From: Thermoflexus sp042408815
GTDB lineage: Bacteria; Chloroflexota; Anaerolineae; Thermoflexales; Thermoflexaceae
DNA length: 60,944 nt
Reading direction: 5' to 3'
Assembly (NCBI RefSeq): GCF_042408815.1
Contig: NZ_JBHOQR010000029.1
Location: forward strand, 1-60,944
Shown here one piece after another: positions 42,245 through 51,073 of this stretch; the first letter of the stretch is position 1, and each line of letters starts with the position of its first letter. The notes below the pieces were generated by a model that did no database searches, was not told the origin of the DNA, and saw only the letters and a list, made by a program, of their open reading frames with translations. A program made the position numbers and the translations under genes.

Positions 42245-43198
42245 TCAGCGGACGGCTTCCAGGATCCAGCGAGCGGCCACCAGGTCCTGCACGGCCAGCC
42301 CCACCGATTTGAACAGGGTGATTTCCTCCGGGCTGCGGCGTCCGGGTCGACGCCCGGCTGCGATTTCCCCCAGTTCGATCAAATCCTGCTCCTGAAGGAT
42401 CCCCTGCTGGATGGCCCACACAACCTCGCCCGCTTCCACCAGGGCCGCGGCCCGGGAATCCACCACCACCCGTGAAGCCCGGCGGAACGTCTCTTCATCC
42501 AGCTCCCGCATCTGCAGGGTGAAGGACCCGATGGCGTTGATGTGGGTCCCCGGCTGCAGGCATTGGCCGTCGAAGACCGGAGTGGAGGAATTGGTGGCAG
42601 TGCATACGATATCCGCTTCCGCAACGGCGGCCTCCGGGGTGGGCGCGAGAGTGATATCTTCGGGAACCCCCTCCTGTCCCTGCATCTCTTCGATCAATTT
42701 CCGGGCCCGTTCGGGGGTTCGGCTGTAGACCCGCACCCGATGGATCGGGCGAACCGCGCAGACAGCGAGAAGCTGTGTGCGGGCCTGGGCCCCCGCGCCG
42801 ATGAGGGCCAGGGATGTGGCATCGGGTCGGGCCAGCAGGTCCGTGGCCAGCCCGGAGGCGGCGCCAGTGCGCCATGCCGTGAGGAAGGTCCCGTCGAGCA
42901 AGGCCATCGGCGCTCCGGATTCCGGATCCAGCATCAGCACCATGGCGGAAATCGCCGGAAGGCCGCGTTCCGGGTTATGGGGGAAGACGGAAACCACTTT
43001 CAGGCCCAGTTCCCGGGGCGGGACGTAGCCGGGCATGATCAGGGTGATGCCATTGCGCTCGGGGATGGGGATCTGAATCCGCTGGGGGATATGGGCGCGC
43101 CCTTCGCTGAAGGCGATGAATGCCTCACGCATCGCTTCCACCGCGCGGCGCATCGGCAGCGCCTGGCGGATCTGTTCCGCCGTGATGAAAGGAAGCAT
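42245..43198 (-). CDS. Ornithine cyclodeaminase/mu-crystallin family enzyme
   Basis: The 317-aa protein has the family pattern: LLDGTFLTAWRTGAASGLATDLLARPDA and ALIGAGAQARTQLLAVCAVRPI (NAD-binding). ADIVCTATNSSTPVFDG, INAIGSF and VDSRAAALVEAGEVV follow, then TLFKSVGLAVQDLVAA near the C-terminus. It could be an ornithine cyclodeaminase, alanine dehydrogenase or ketimine reductase. GGGAGGGG precedes the ATG at 43198. It follows a saccharopine-dehydrogenase-like gene by 15 nt. Confidence 0.88.
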   Translation of the reverse strand: MLPFITAEQIRQALPMRRAVEAMREAFIAFSEGRAHIPQRIQIPIPERNGITLIMPGYVPPRELGLKVVSVFPHNPERGLPAISAMVLMLDPESGAPMALLDGTFLTAWRTGAASGLATDLLARPDATSLALIGAGAQARTQLLAVCAVRPIHRVRVYSRTPERARKLIEEMQGQEGVPEDITLAPTPEAAVAEADIVCTATNSSTPVFDGQCLQPGTHINAIGSFTLQMRELDEETFRRASRVVVDSRAAALVEAGEVVWAIQQGILQEQDLIELGEIAAGRRPGRRSPEEITLFKSVGLAVQDLVAARWILEAVR

Positions 43199-43213
43199 GA
43201 GATCCCCTCCCAT

Positions 43214-44401
43214 TTATGGATGATTGGTCCGAAGGGGCCGTCGCACCGTCTCCTGGATCGGAATGCCGCGGCGAAGCCATTCCGCCACGAAGCGCTCCGG
43301 GTCAACCGCCCGTTCAACGGGGATCGCCCCTTTGGGAGTTTCCCCGCGGGCCATCATCCCGGCCACGATGGCCGCGTGCCATCCGGTGGTCCGTTCCATC
43401 GCAGTGAAGCCGGTCTTCGGATCATAGAAATCCATCAGTTCCAGCGTGATCTCCATCGTCTGACCATGGTGAGTTCCCTCACAGGTCACCCGGAGCACCA
43501 CCACATCTGCTGGATCCTCCGGGAACTGAAGGCGAGGCTCCACCAGCCGATGGAACACCTCGCGGGGGATCACCCGAATGCCATCGATGTCAATCGGATC
43601 GGTTTCCAGGAATCCCAACTCGGCCAGCACGCGGATCCGCTCCAGATGACCAGGGTAGCGGACGGTTTTCTCCTCGTAGGTCTCCAGGATGCCCTGGAAG
43701 GTCCATGGGCAGGTGGAGGTTCCCCCTGAGGTGACGAAGGCCTCGCAGGTGCCGACTGGCGGTGGAAAGGTGATGGTTTCAGGCTCGGTGAGGGCCTCGA
43801 TTTCCACGATACGACCCTGGCGGAGGAAGACGGCCTTCCCAGTGTATTCTGCGGTAAGGCCTGCGATGTTGAAAACCAACCGATACCCCAGGGGTCCCCT
43901 GGGCCGTTGAGGGAGGCCACCACACCAGATCCGCACATGCCGAGGCTGGTCCATCCGGCGCATGGCGTAAACCGCCAGGGTGTTCCCCAGACCGGGCATT
44001 AACCCGCAATCCGGGATAAGGGAAACCCCCGCCTCGCGGGCCGCTTGGTCCAGGGCCAGGATCTCCCAGGTCGTCGGCGTGTGCCCGCCCAGGTCGCACA
44101 GGGAGGTTCGGGCCTCGATCGCCGCGCGAGCCACGAGTGGGTTGAGTCGATAAGGAACCGCGCTGATGGCGGCATCGATGGGGCGAAGGAATTCCACCAC
44201 CGCCTTCTCATCGCGTGCATCGAGGGCAGTCGGGCGGACGAGAGATCGCCCGAGCAGGCGGTTCAGGCGCTGAGCCGCATCTTCTGCCCGGGCCGGATCG
44301 CGATCCGCCATCTGGATTTCCTCAGCATCCCCGAAGCGGGCCAGGTCGTAGGCCGCTGCAGTGCCTTGCATCCCGGCGCCGATGACCGCGTAGCGAAACA
44401 T
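43214..44401 (-). CDS. Saccharopine dehydrogenase-like oxidoreductase
   Basis: The 395-aa protein has an N-terminal Rossmann motif YAVIGAGMQGTAAAYDLA, AISAVPYRLNPLVARAAIEA, LCDLGGHT and the conserved GLMPGLGNTLAVYAM. The C-terminal catalytic domain has FVTSGGTSTCPWTFQG. This is the lysine 6-dehydrogenase/saccharopine dehydrogenase group. The ATG overlaps the pncC stop (TGATG). Together with the ornithine-cyclodeaminase-like gene it may form or reduce a cyclic imine from a diamino acid. Confidence 0.85.
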   Translation of the reverse strand: MFRYAVIGAGMQGTAAAYDLARFGDAEEIQMADRDPARAEDAAQRLNRLLGRSLVRPTALDARDEKAVVEFLRPIDAAISAVPYRLNPLVARAAIEARTSLCDLGGHTPTTWEILALDQAAREAGVSLIPDCGLMPGLGNTLAVYAMRRMDQPRHVRIWCGGLPQRPRGPLGYRLVFNIAGLTAEYTGKAVFLRQGRIVEIEALTEPETITFPPPVGTCEAFVTSGGTSTCPWTFQGILETYEEKTVRYPGHLERIRVLAELGFLETDPIDIDGIRVIPREVFHRLVEPRLQFPEDPADVVVLRVTCEGTHHGQTMEITLELMDFYDPKTGFTAMERTTGWHAAIVAGMMARGETPKGAIPVERAVDPERFVAEWLRRGIPIQETVRRPLRTNHP

Positions 44402-44976
44402 CACAGTTGATCCTCCAATGGCGCTTCGCGAGCTTGTGGATAGGGCATCGAATCGGGATTTCCGGGAATCTTTTGAGGGGAGCGTCCCTCCAGCATGGCC
44501 TCCAGCAGCTCCAGCGCGGCTTCGACCGCGAGGGCTTTGTTCTCCTGGCGATCCAGCCCACCCCGGATCTGGTGGATCCAGATCCCCTCCGGGCCGACCA
44601 GAGCGATGTGCATCTCGCCTACCGGCTTGCCCTCCTCGGGGTCCGGGCCGGCGACACCGGTGATGGCGAGGGCGAGGTCGGCCCCGAACAGGCGGCGGAC
44701 CCCCTCGGCCATCTCCCGGGCGGCCTCGGCGCTGATGGCCCCGAATCGAGCCAGTGTCTCTTCCCGGACATTCAGGATGCGAACCTTGATCTCCTTACGG
44801 TAGGCAATCACACCTCCCAGGAAATAAGCGGAGCTGCCCGGGACGCTGGTGAGGCGGTGGCCGAGCAGGCCCCCGGTGCATGACTCGGCCACGGCCAGCC
44901 GCCATCCCCGTTCTTTCAAGGCCATCCCCACGCGCGCGGCTCGATCCAGCCCTTGATGTTCCATCTTGACTGTCAC
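44401..44976 (-). CDS. pncC: CinA C-terminal domain nicotinamide-nucleotide amidase
   Basis: The 191-aa protein has WRLAVAESCTGGLLGHRLTSVPGSS, YFLGGVIAYRKEIKVRILNV, and LALAITGVAGPDPEEGKPVGEMHIAL. These are the motifs of PncC, which deamidates NMN in pyridine-nucleotide salvage. The C-terminal 30 residues are an extra Pro-rich tail. The GTG at 44976 follows the acetamidase remnant directly; the ATG at 44964 is also possible. The N-terminal CinA domain is absent. Confidence 0.9.
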   Translation of the reverse strand: MTVKMEHQGLDRAARVGMALKERGWRLAVAESCTGGLLGHRLTSVPGSSAYFLGGVIAYRKEIKVRILNVREETLARFGAISAEAAREMAEGVRRLFGADLALAITGVAGPDPEEGKPVGEMHIALVGPEGIWIHQIRGGLDRQENKALAVEAALELLEAMLEGRSPQKIPGNPDSMPYPQAREAPLEDQL

Positions 44977-45200
44977 TCAATGGAAGATGCTGGGGGACAG
45001 GTAGGCTGTGACCATCCAGTTGGGCTTATCCACCACTACGCCGGCCAGGATGTAGGCGTCCTCCCGGCTCATCCAATCGGTGTGAGCGCGATGGTCGCTC
45101 ATGTATCAGACCGCTTTCTTCGCCGCCGCCATGTCGAGGTCCACGCAGCGCTTGGGGCGGGGAAATATCCTCTGGGGCTGCGCCGAAGCGATGGGTCCCG
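44977..45200 (-). pseudogene. Remnant of an acetamidase/formamidase C-terminus
   Basis: On the minus strand a 41-codon frame (44977-45102) encodes MSREDAYILAGVVVD and WMVTAYLSPSIF, matching the end of acetamidase/formamidase proteins. The same frame continues upstream through a TGA with VDLDMAAAKKAV and RPKRC, the block that precedes it in the family. The rest of the enzyme is missing. A deletion near the VVVDK-PNW junction is also likely because the usual linker is absent. Confidence 0.5.
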
Positions 45201-45391
45201 CCCTAAAATCCTCAGGGGGTTCACCGCGTCCTTTCCAATTTTAATCCCTGGCTCCAGTTCAGGGAGGCGGGGGAGTCCCGCTTTCTCTTCCCATGACCTG
45301 GAGGGCTGCGAGAAGAAGGACAAGCTCGCCTTTGCGGGTTCGAGGCCTTGCTTTCATGAATGGCCGTTAAAAAATAAGGAGGTGATGGACG
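45201..45391. other. Region before the 88-aa ORF
   Basis: Nothing convincing is seen apart from open frames without family resemblance. A strong ribosome site AAGGAGGTGATG lies at its right end, just before the ATG at 45392. Confidence 0.3.
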
Positions 45392-45658
45392 ATGGGGAGC
45401 GCTGGCTTGCTCTGGGAGCTCAGCCGGATCTGGCAGGAGGAGAGGCTTCGCGAGGCGGAGCAGCTGCGCCTGCTCCGGGAATGTGAGGCCCGGCGGCAGG
45501 TCATCCGCCGGGCATGGTGGGACCGATTGCGGCAGCGTCTCGGCTTCTCCCTGAATAGGGAACGGGGGGTCCGCCGATCTCTGCCCTTCCCCTCTGAGCG
45601 GGGAGCGGGGCTCGCCCGGCTCCCTACGCTCCCCGTGGCGATGTCACCGGGGCTATGA
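45392..45658 (+). CDS. Small unknown basic protein
   Basis: The 88-aa product has a Leu/Arg/Glu-rich first half (LLWELSRIWQEERLREAEQLRLLRECEARRQVIRR) that should form a long helix or coiled coil. A low-complexity Arg/Pro tail overlaps the 3' end of the opposite glucosidase gene. The excellent ribosome site supports translation; the last 30 residues may be incidental. No family recognised. Confidence 0.5.
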   Translation: MGSAGLLWELSRIWQEERLREAEQLRLLRECEARRQVIRRAWWDRLRQRLGFSLNRERGVRRSLPFPSERGAGLARLPTLPVAMSPGL

Positions 45659-46981
45659 GAGCCCGAACATCTCCGAAAGGAGCTCGGGGGTATAGCGAGT
45701 GATCATCTCCGAGCTCAGCGCATTGGCCTGACAGACCTCCTTGTAAAGATCGGCGCTGCGCCGCGGGCGACGGGCCTGGGTTTCTGGATCCAGCTCGATT
45801 AGGCCAAAGCGCAGCGTCCACCCCTCTGCCCACTCGAAGTTATCCACCAGGGTCCAGTGGAAGTAGCCCTTCACCGGGACGTTCTGCTGGATCGCTCGCC
45901 ACATCGCGTGGAGATGGCGCACCAGGAAGCGGGGGCGCTGATCGTCATCCGCATCCGGGATCCCGTTCTCCGTGATATAGATGGGCTTCCCGAATCGGGC
46001 GAGTCGTTTCAGCAGGCGGTAAAGGCCTTCCGGGAAGACTTCTCCATACTCCCCATCGCTGAGCTCGCCGTGGGGGTTCAGGAAGGTGCGCCCGAATAGC
46101 GTGGCTCGGGAATGTCGATCGAAAGCGGAGAGGCGTCGGGTGTAATAATTCAGCCCGATAAAATCACAAGTTCCCCGAAGCATAGCGATTGTGCGGACGG
46201 AGAAGATCCCCGGTTCCCGTCCGGCCATCATCGCATCCAGGACCAGACGGTTAAACATGCGGTCGTGCAGGTGAGCCATCATGTGATCCAGGGGAGAAGA
46301 GGGATGGGCCGGCTCGAACACCACCATATGGTGGGCGATCCCAACTTGGGCCTCGGGCTGGATTTCGTGGATGGCGTGATAGGCGCGGGCATGGGCGCGC
46401 ATGAGGTGACGGAGCACCTGTATGGAAAGTTGAAAATTCTGCTTTCCTGGAGGCCATTTCCCTTCGTTCCATCCCATGTAGGCCAGGACGTTGGGCTCGT
46501 TGATCGTGCACCAGAGGCGACAGAGGTCCTTTAGGGCGCTCACTGCCCGCCGCACATATCGCTCAAAGCGGTCGATGACGACAGGGTTCTCCCAGCCTCC
46601 CTGTTCCGCCAGCCAGATGGGGTTGGTGAAATGGTGCAGGGTGACCATCGGCTCGATCCCTCGATCCCAAAGGGCCTGAAGCATAGCCCGGTAGCGATCG
46701 AGGGCGGTGTCATCAAAGACCCCGTCTCGGGGCTCAATCCGGCTCCACTCGATGGAGAGCCGATGGGCGTTCTGGCCCATGGCGGCAGCGCGATCGAAAT
46801 CGGCTTCCGCATTGCGCCACCAGTCGCAGGCCCGGCCGGAGCGATGCCCCTCCCGGATCCGGCCTGGCTCCTGCTCCCAGAGCCACCAATCGTTGAGCGT
46901 GTTCTCCCCCTCCACCTGATGGCTGGAGGTTGCGGTCCCCCAGAGGAAGCCGGGGGGGAAATGAAAGGTGAATTCCACCAT
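45653..46981 (-). CDS. Family 1 glycoside hydrolase (beta-glucosidase-like)
   Basis: The 442-aa protein has GH1 motifs: FLWGTATSSHQVEGEN, HRLSIEWSRIEP, the acid/base WCTINEPN near residue 160, YYTRRLSA, and the nucleophile IYITENGIPD near 345. The end GYFHWTLVDNFEWAEGWTLRFGLIELD is also typical. No signal peptide, so it acts in the cytoplasm on imported beta-glucosides or beta-galactosides. Confidence 0.95.
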   Translation of the reverse strand: MVEFTFHFPPGFLWGTATSSHQVEGENTLNDWWLWEQEPGRIREGHRSGRACDWWRNAEADFDRAAAMGQNAHRLSIEWSRIEPRDGVFDDTALDRYRAMLQALWDRGIEPMVTLHHFTNPIWLAEQGGWENPVVIDRFERYVRRAVSALKDLCRLWCTINEPNVLAYMGWNEGKWPPGKQNFQLSIQVLRHLMRAHARAYHAIHEIQPEAQVGIAHHMVVFEPAHPSSPLDHMMAHLHDRMFNRLVLDAMMAGREPGIFSVRTIAMLRGTCDFIGLNYYTRRLSAFDRHSRATLFGRTFLNPHGELSDGEYGEVFPEGLYRLLKRLARFGKPIYITENGIPDADDDQRPRFLVRHLHAMWRAIQQNVPVKGYFHWTLVDNFEWAEGWTLRFGLIELDPETQARRPRRSADLYKEVCQANALSSEMITRYTPELLSEMFGLS

Positions 46982-47026
46982 GGGCGGTCGTTTCTCCGGA
47001 TGAAGCGGGTGATCCCCACCGTTGCT

Positions 47027-47239
47027 TCAGGATTCGCTCCAGTTAACCCAGGCCAGCCAGGCGGCCAGGAGCGCCGCGCTGATCGAAGTGGTCGGGATCA
47101 TGATCTCGCCCCCTGTGGGGAGAGGCCCTCTGGCGGCGAAGGCCAGCAGCATCGCCGTGGCCACCGTCCATCCTGCGGCAGAACCGATCAGCCCGGCGAG
47201 GAAAATGCGGATCCAGCGCAGGCGGGAAGGGGGGATCAT
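47027..47239 (-). CDS. Small two-helix membrane protein
   Basis: The 70-aa product starts behind GGAGGAG and has two hydrophobic helices (IFLAGLIGSAAGWTVATAMLLAFAA and ISAALLAAWLAWVNW) separated by a short loop. Family not recognised. It lies between the glucosidase and the GDPD gene. Confidence 0.6.
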   Translation of the reverse strand: MIPPSRLRWIRIFLAGLIGSAAGWTVATAMLLAFAARGPLPTGGEIMIPTTSISAALLAAWLAWVNWSES

Positions 47240-47449
47240 GGGCTCCTCCTCCTGGGTCCTTCCTGTGTTTCCATTTTGAGCGGTTTGTTCCAGGAGCGCA
47301 AACCCGAGTCGCGAGTTCTATGCAGTCCCCCAGCGGGCGATCCTCTACAATAGGATCGACACAGCCGGTGTGATCAAGAGGGCGAAATCCTCCCTCCGGA
47401 AAGCTCCCCCCGGGGGGCATCCCGATTCGGCTATGGAAGGAGGATTCTG

Positions 47450-48208
47450 ATGGATTTCTTCCGATCCGATCGTCCGCTGAATCTCGCTCACCGAGGGGCC
47501 AGCCGGATCGCTCCGGAGAATACCCTGAGGGCTTTCCGGTTGGCCATGGAGCTGGGAGCCGATGGCTTGGAGCTGGATGTCCACCTCTCCCGGGACGGCA
47601 TCCCGGTGGTTCTGCACGATGCCGACCTCCGCCGGACCACGGATGGTTCCGGCTGGGTATGGGAGAAGACGGTCGCGGAGCTGAAAGCGCTGGATGCGGG
47701 GGCATGGAAGGATCCCCGTTTCGCCGGCGAGCGGATCCCCACGCTGGATGAGGTTTTCGAGGCCTTTGGGGATCGAGCTCTTTACAACATCGAGTTAAAG
47801 GCCTTCACCCCGTGGAGGGTCGGTTGGGTTCGCGCCGTGGTGGAGCGGGTGCGCCGATATGGGCTTGCCGGGAGGGTGTTGCTCTCCTCGTTTAATCCTC
47901 TGGCCCTGCGATGGGCCTGGCGGCTAGCGCCGGAGATCCCCCGCGGCCTTCTCATAGGCCCTGAATTGCCTCTTCCCCTGCGCCGGGCCTGGTTCGCTTT
48001 CCTGGCCCCGCATCAGGCGCGCCATTTGCACGTTCAGATGATCGATGAGGGAACGGTTCTCTGGTGTCGCCGGAATGGATATGCCGTGGTCGCATGGACG
48101 GCAAACGAAACGGAGGAGATGCGCCGGCTGATCCAGCTGGGTGTGGCGGCGATTATCACCGATGAGCCCGATCGTCTCACCCGCTTGCTGGCGGAGGGGT
48201 CCATGTGA
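47450..48208 (+). CDS. ugpQ: Glycerophosphodiester phosphodiesterase
   Basis: The 252-aa protein has NLAHRGASRIAPENTLRAF with the catalytic His and metal Glu, DGLELDVHLSRDGIPVVLHD, TLDEVFEAFGDRALYNIELK and AWTANETEEMRRLIQLGVAAIITDEPD. It hydrolyses glycerophosphodiesters to glycerol-3-phosphate and alcohol. No signal peptide, so cytoplasmic. The gene symbol is by family; the physiological substrate is not known. Confidence 0.9.
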   Translation: MDFFRSDRPLNLAHRGASRIAPENTLRAFRLAMELGADGLELDVHLSRDGIPVVLHDADLRRTTDGSGWVWEKTVAELKALDAGAWKDPRFAGERIPTLDEVFEAFGDRALYNIELKAFTPWRVGWVRAVVERVRRYGLAGRVLLSSFNPLALRWAWRLAPEIPRGLLIGPELPLPLRRAWFAFLAPHQARHLHVQMIDEGTVLWCRRNGYAVVAWTANETEEMRRLIQLGVAAIITDEPDRLTRLLAEGSM

Positions 48209-48376
48209 AGACTCGTCTCCTCCCAGGAGGTTGGCGAGGAACAGGGCCACTCTGTCCTCCGGTGCCTCCCGAGGGGGCCCTCTTGCCTTCCCGATTCGAG
48301 CCCAGTGGAAGCTGAGGGATCCCAGCGGAATGGAAAGGGGCGGGGCTGTCATGGGGGAGATGGCCGATCAACAAAT

Positions 48377-48406
48377 CGCCCCGCGGAGCCATTGCTCCCG
48401 GGGCGA
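48377..48406. terminator. Hairpin between GDPD and tRNA-Lys
   Basis: CGCCCCG and CGGGGCG arms, with an inner GGAG/CTCC stem, form a hairpin lying between the convergent GDPD gene and tRNA-Lys gene. It could end transcription from both sides; T-tracts are weak. Confidence 0.5.
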
Positions 48407-48413
48407 GTGAAGG

Positions 48414-48486
<73 letters not shown>

Positions 48487-48499
48487 ATTTCGCTTTTAA

Positions 48500-48528
48500 A
48501 GTATATCGGGGGCTCCGGACGGTGTCAA
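48500..48528 (-). promoter_or_regulatory. Promoter of tRNA-Lys
   Basis: On the minus strand TTGACA (48523-48528), a 17-bp spacer and TATACT (48500-48505) stand just upstream of the tRNA, a near-consensus housekeeping promoter. Confidence 0.8.
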
Positions 48529-48612
48529 GATCCCCGGGAATGTTATCCATGGGGGGTGCAGGGGGCAAAAGCCCCCTCTGGTCAGCTTGGGGAGAGCCTG
48601 GGGAAACGACTC

Positions 48613-48641
48613 TTGACATCCTGTTTGCTCCAATACAAAAT
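48613..48641 (+). promoter_or_regulatory. Promoter of the HD-hydrolase gene
   Basis: TTGACA at 48613-48618 is followed after 15-17 bp by TACAAAAT. It points to the HD-domain gene starting at 48727. Confidence 0.6.
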
Positions 48642-48726
48642 AGCTTTCCTTGAATCCGGGCTCGCGCTTCGATAGGGTGCATTGCATACTGGATTCAAAG
48701 CGGGACGCGCAAGGAGGTAGGAGGAA

Positions 48727-49305
48727 ATGCCCACCCGGGAGGATGCGTGGGCGCTGGTTTGCGAGTTCACCCAGAGTGAGAACCTTCGCCGTCATATGCT
48801 GGCGGTGGAAGCGGCGATGCGGGCATATGCCCGCCACTTCGGAGAGGATGAAGAATCATGGGGGATTGTCGGTCTGCTGCACGATTTCGACTATGAGCGC
48901 TATCCTCAGGTAGCCCCGGATGGCCACCCCAATCAGGGGGCCCGGATCCTCCGGGAGCGGGGCTGGCCGGAGGATATTATCCGATCGATCCTCTCCCATG
49001 CCACGGAGGTCACCGGGGTCCCCCGCGTTACCCTTCGGGATAAGGCTTTGTTCGCCGTCGACGAGCTCACAGGCCTGATCACCGCCGTGGCCCTGGTCCG
49101 GCCGGATCGTAGCCTTTACAGTGTGACGGTGGATTCGGTATTTAAAAAGTGGAAGGATAAACGGTTCGCCGCGGGGGTGAACCGCGCCGATATCGAGCGC
49201 GGGGCAGCGGAGCTGGGCGTTCCCTTGGATCAGCATGTGGCCATCGTGTTGCAGGCGATGCAGGGGATCGCCCCGATTCTCGGCCTGGATGGTTCCTCCC
49301 GATGA
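48727..49305 (+). CDS. HD-domain hydrolase
   Basis: The 192-aa protein has LRRHMLAVEAAMRAYARHFG, LLHDFDYERYP with the HD pair, HPNQGARILRERGWPEDIIRSILSHAT and VDELTGLITAVALVRP. This is the HDIG-type layout of small phosphohydrolases (YfbR/oxetanocin-like). The substrate is unknown. AGGAGGTAGGAGG precedes the ATG. Its stop overlaps the LysM gene start. Confidence 0.85.
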   Translation: MPTREDAWALVCEFTQSENLRRHMLAVEAAMRAYARHFGEDEESWGIVGLLHDFDYERYPQVAPDGHPNQGARILRERGWPEDIIRSILSHATEVTGVPRVTLRDKALFAVDELTGLITAVALVRPDRSLYSVTVDSVFKKWKDKRFAAGVNRADIERGAAELGVPLDQHVAIVLQAMQGIAPILGLDGSSR

Positions 49306-50432
49306 CGGAAACCCGTCCTGCTGGTCCCTTTCGTCGGTGCCCGCGATGCGGGATGCCGGTCTCCCGTCGGTCCCGCACCTGCTGGCGCTGCGGGGCCGAT
49401 CTCACATGGCCTTCTGAAATCCCAGAGCCAGAGCCGGAGCCACCCACTCCCTGGCGGTCTGCCTTGCTGGGGGCCGCGTTGGTTCTCCTGATCCTGGCAG
49501 GAGGAAGCTGGTGGGTCCTCGGGATGGCCCGGGCAGCGCTGACCCGCCCAACGCCCACGCCGACCTGGACATCCACGCCCACTCGGACGTCCCCTCCCAC
49601 CTTCACGCCGACCCCTACCTGGACCCCCACGCCGATCCCTCCGCTCCAGCACCAGGTCCAGGCTGGGGAAACTCTTTCGGATATCGCCATGCGTTACGGG
49701 GTCCCGGTGGAGGCGATCCGTCAGCTGAATAACCTTTCCGGGGATCTCATTGTAGTCGGGCAGATGCTGCTGGTTCCGGTTTACACGCCCACACCGATCC
49801 TGGCGACGCCGACCTTACCACCCGGGGTCACTCCCTCTCCGACGCCGCGACCCGATAAAATCGTTCATGTGGTTCAGCCGGGGGAGACGCTGCTGGCGAT
49901 CGCCCAGCGATATGGGGTCTCCCTGCAGGCGATCCAGGCGGCGAACGGGATCGCAAACCCGGAGCGGATCCAGGCAGGCCAGACCCTGTTGATCCCGCTG
50001 GCCACGCCCACCCCGGCGCCGGGCCCGACCCCGACGCTGACGCCCACGCCGGAACCTACCTATCCGCCGCCGCCGTTGCTGTATCCACCGGATGGGGCCC
50101 AGGTCGAAGGACTGGGGCTGCCGGTGCTGCTCCAGTGGGTCTCGATCGGGCGGCTGGAGGTGGGGGAATGGTATGAGGTGCGGCTGTTCCGGGAGGATGG
50201 CGCAGAGATCGGGAAATTCCGCACGCGATCGACGGCTTGGCATGTCCCAGCGACCATGCTTCAAGCAGCGGTCGGCGAGGACGCTGCCTTCTACACCTTC
50301 CGCTGGACCGTCCAGGTTGTGCGCCGGGTGGTCGAGCCGGATGGGGCAGTGCGCTTTATCCCCGCCGGCCCCGCGTCCGCGCGGACCTTCCGGTGGCGTG
50401 CCGGCGAGCCATCTCCCGCGCCCACGCGATGA
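49302..50432 (+). CDS. Zinc-ribbon, membrane-anchored double-LysM protein
   Basis: The 376-aa protein has an N-terminal zinc ribbon (CPRCGMPVSRRSRTCWRCG), a transmembrane helix (ALLGAALVLLILAGGSWWVLG) and a Thr/Pro-rich spacer (many TPTPT repeats). Two LysM domains follow (HQVQAGETLSDIAMRYGVPVEAIRQLNN and HVVQPGETLLAIAQRYGVSLQAIQAANG), each closed by GQ.LL.P, and then a C-terminal beta domain. The protein should sit in the membrane with LysM modules outside, binding cell-wall glycans. The cytosolic zinc ribbon is an unusual addition. Confidence 0.88.
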   Translation: MTETRPAGPFRRCPRCGMPVSRRSRTCWRCGADLTWPSEIPEPEPEPPTPWRSALLGAALVLLILAGGSWWVLGMARAALTRPTPTPTWTSTPTRTSPPTFTPTPTWTPTPIPPLQHQVQAGETLSDIAMRYGVPVEAIRQLNNLSGDLIVVGQMLLVPVYTPTPILATPTLPPGVTPSPTPRPDKIVHVVQPGETLLAIAQRYGVSLQAIQAANGIANPERIQAGQTLLIPLATPTPAPGPTPTLTPTPEPTYPPPPLLYPPDGAQVEGLGLPVLLQWVSIGRLEVGEWYEVRLFREDGAEIGKFRTRSTAWHVPATMLQAAVGEDAAFYTFRWTVQVVRRVVEPDGAVRFIPAGPASARTFRWRAGEPSPAPTR

Positions 50433-50515
50433 ACGACTTCTCTATTCAGCCGTGAGCTTTCTTCGCGATGGAGTGTTCGGGAAGATCATTTCCCTTAGCT
50501 CCGAAGGAGAGCCCC

Positions 50516-50941
50516 ATGCCTTTTGCGGATAAGCTGCTGACATGTGAGAAATGCGGGCGTCCCTTTGTGTTCACTGTTACCGAACAGCGGCGCATGGTGG
50601 AAGCCGGTCAGCCGCTGGTCGAGCCGACCATGTGCCCCCGATGCCGCGCCGAGGCGGCTAAACCGAAGCGGAAGCTGGAGCCTGGGCAGGTCTATGAAGG
50701 CCGGGTGAAGTGGTTCAACCCGGAGAAAGGCTATGGGTTCATCCGCTGTGAGGACGGCACGGAGATCTTCTTCCATCGGACCGGCATCGCTCGCCCCGGG
50801 CTGATCCTGGAGGCGAATCAGCCGGTGACGTTCGAGGTCGAGATCACTCCGAAGGGGCCCCAGGCCATTCGGGTGACGCCCGTTCCCGATCCGGCGGCCT
50901 CTCTCCCGGAATCCAAATCCTCCACCCCGTCAGCAGGGTAG
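50516..50941 (+). CDS. Cold-shock domain protein with N-terminal zinc ribbon
   Basis: The 141-aa protein starts at ATG 50516 behind AAGGAG. Residues 10-47 form a zinc ribbon (CEKCGRPFVF ... MCPRCRAEA) and residues about 60-125 a cold-shock domain with the RNA-binding motifs GRVKWFNPEKGYGFIRCEDG and IFFHRTGI. It should bind single-stranded RNA or DNA. The longer open frame upstream is not used. Confidence 0.88.
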   Translation: MPFADKLLTCEKCGRPFVFTVTEQRRMVEAGQPLVEPTMCPRCRAEAAKPKRKLEPGQVYEGRVKWFNPEKGYGFIRCEDGTEIFFHRTGIARPGLILEANQPVTFEVEITPKGPQAIRVTPVPDPAASLPESKSSTPSAG

Positions 50942-51073
50942 GAAGCAACCGTGAAGGAATGGTCTCGATCCCCCATTCACGGAGGGGCGGATGCAGAGAT
51001 CGGGCCAGGGGATGGCCTGGCGCTCTCCATCATGAAGACCCTTCCCTGGGGTGTGAAGGGGAAGGGGTGAGCG

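Noticed and set aside
44953..45486. 177-codon plus-strand frame between pncC and the small gene
   Set aside because: No motif or ribosome site, and it is antisense to the acetamidase remnant.
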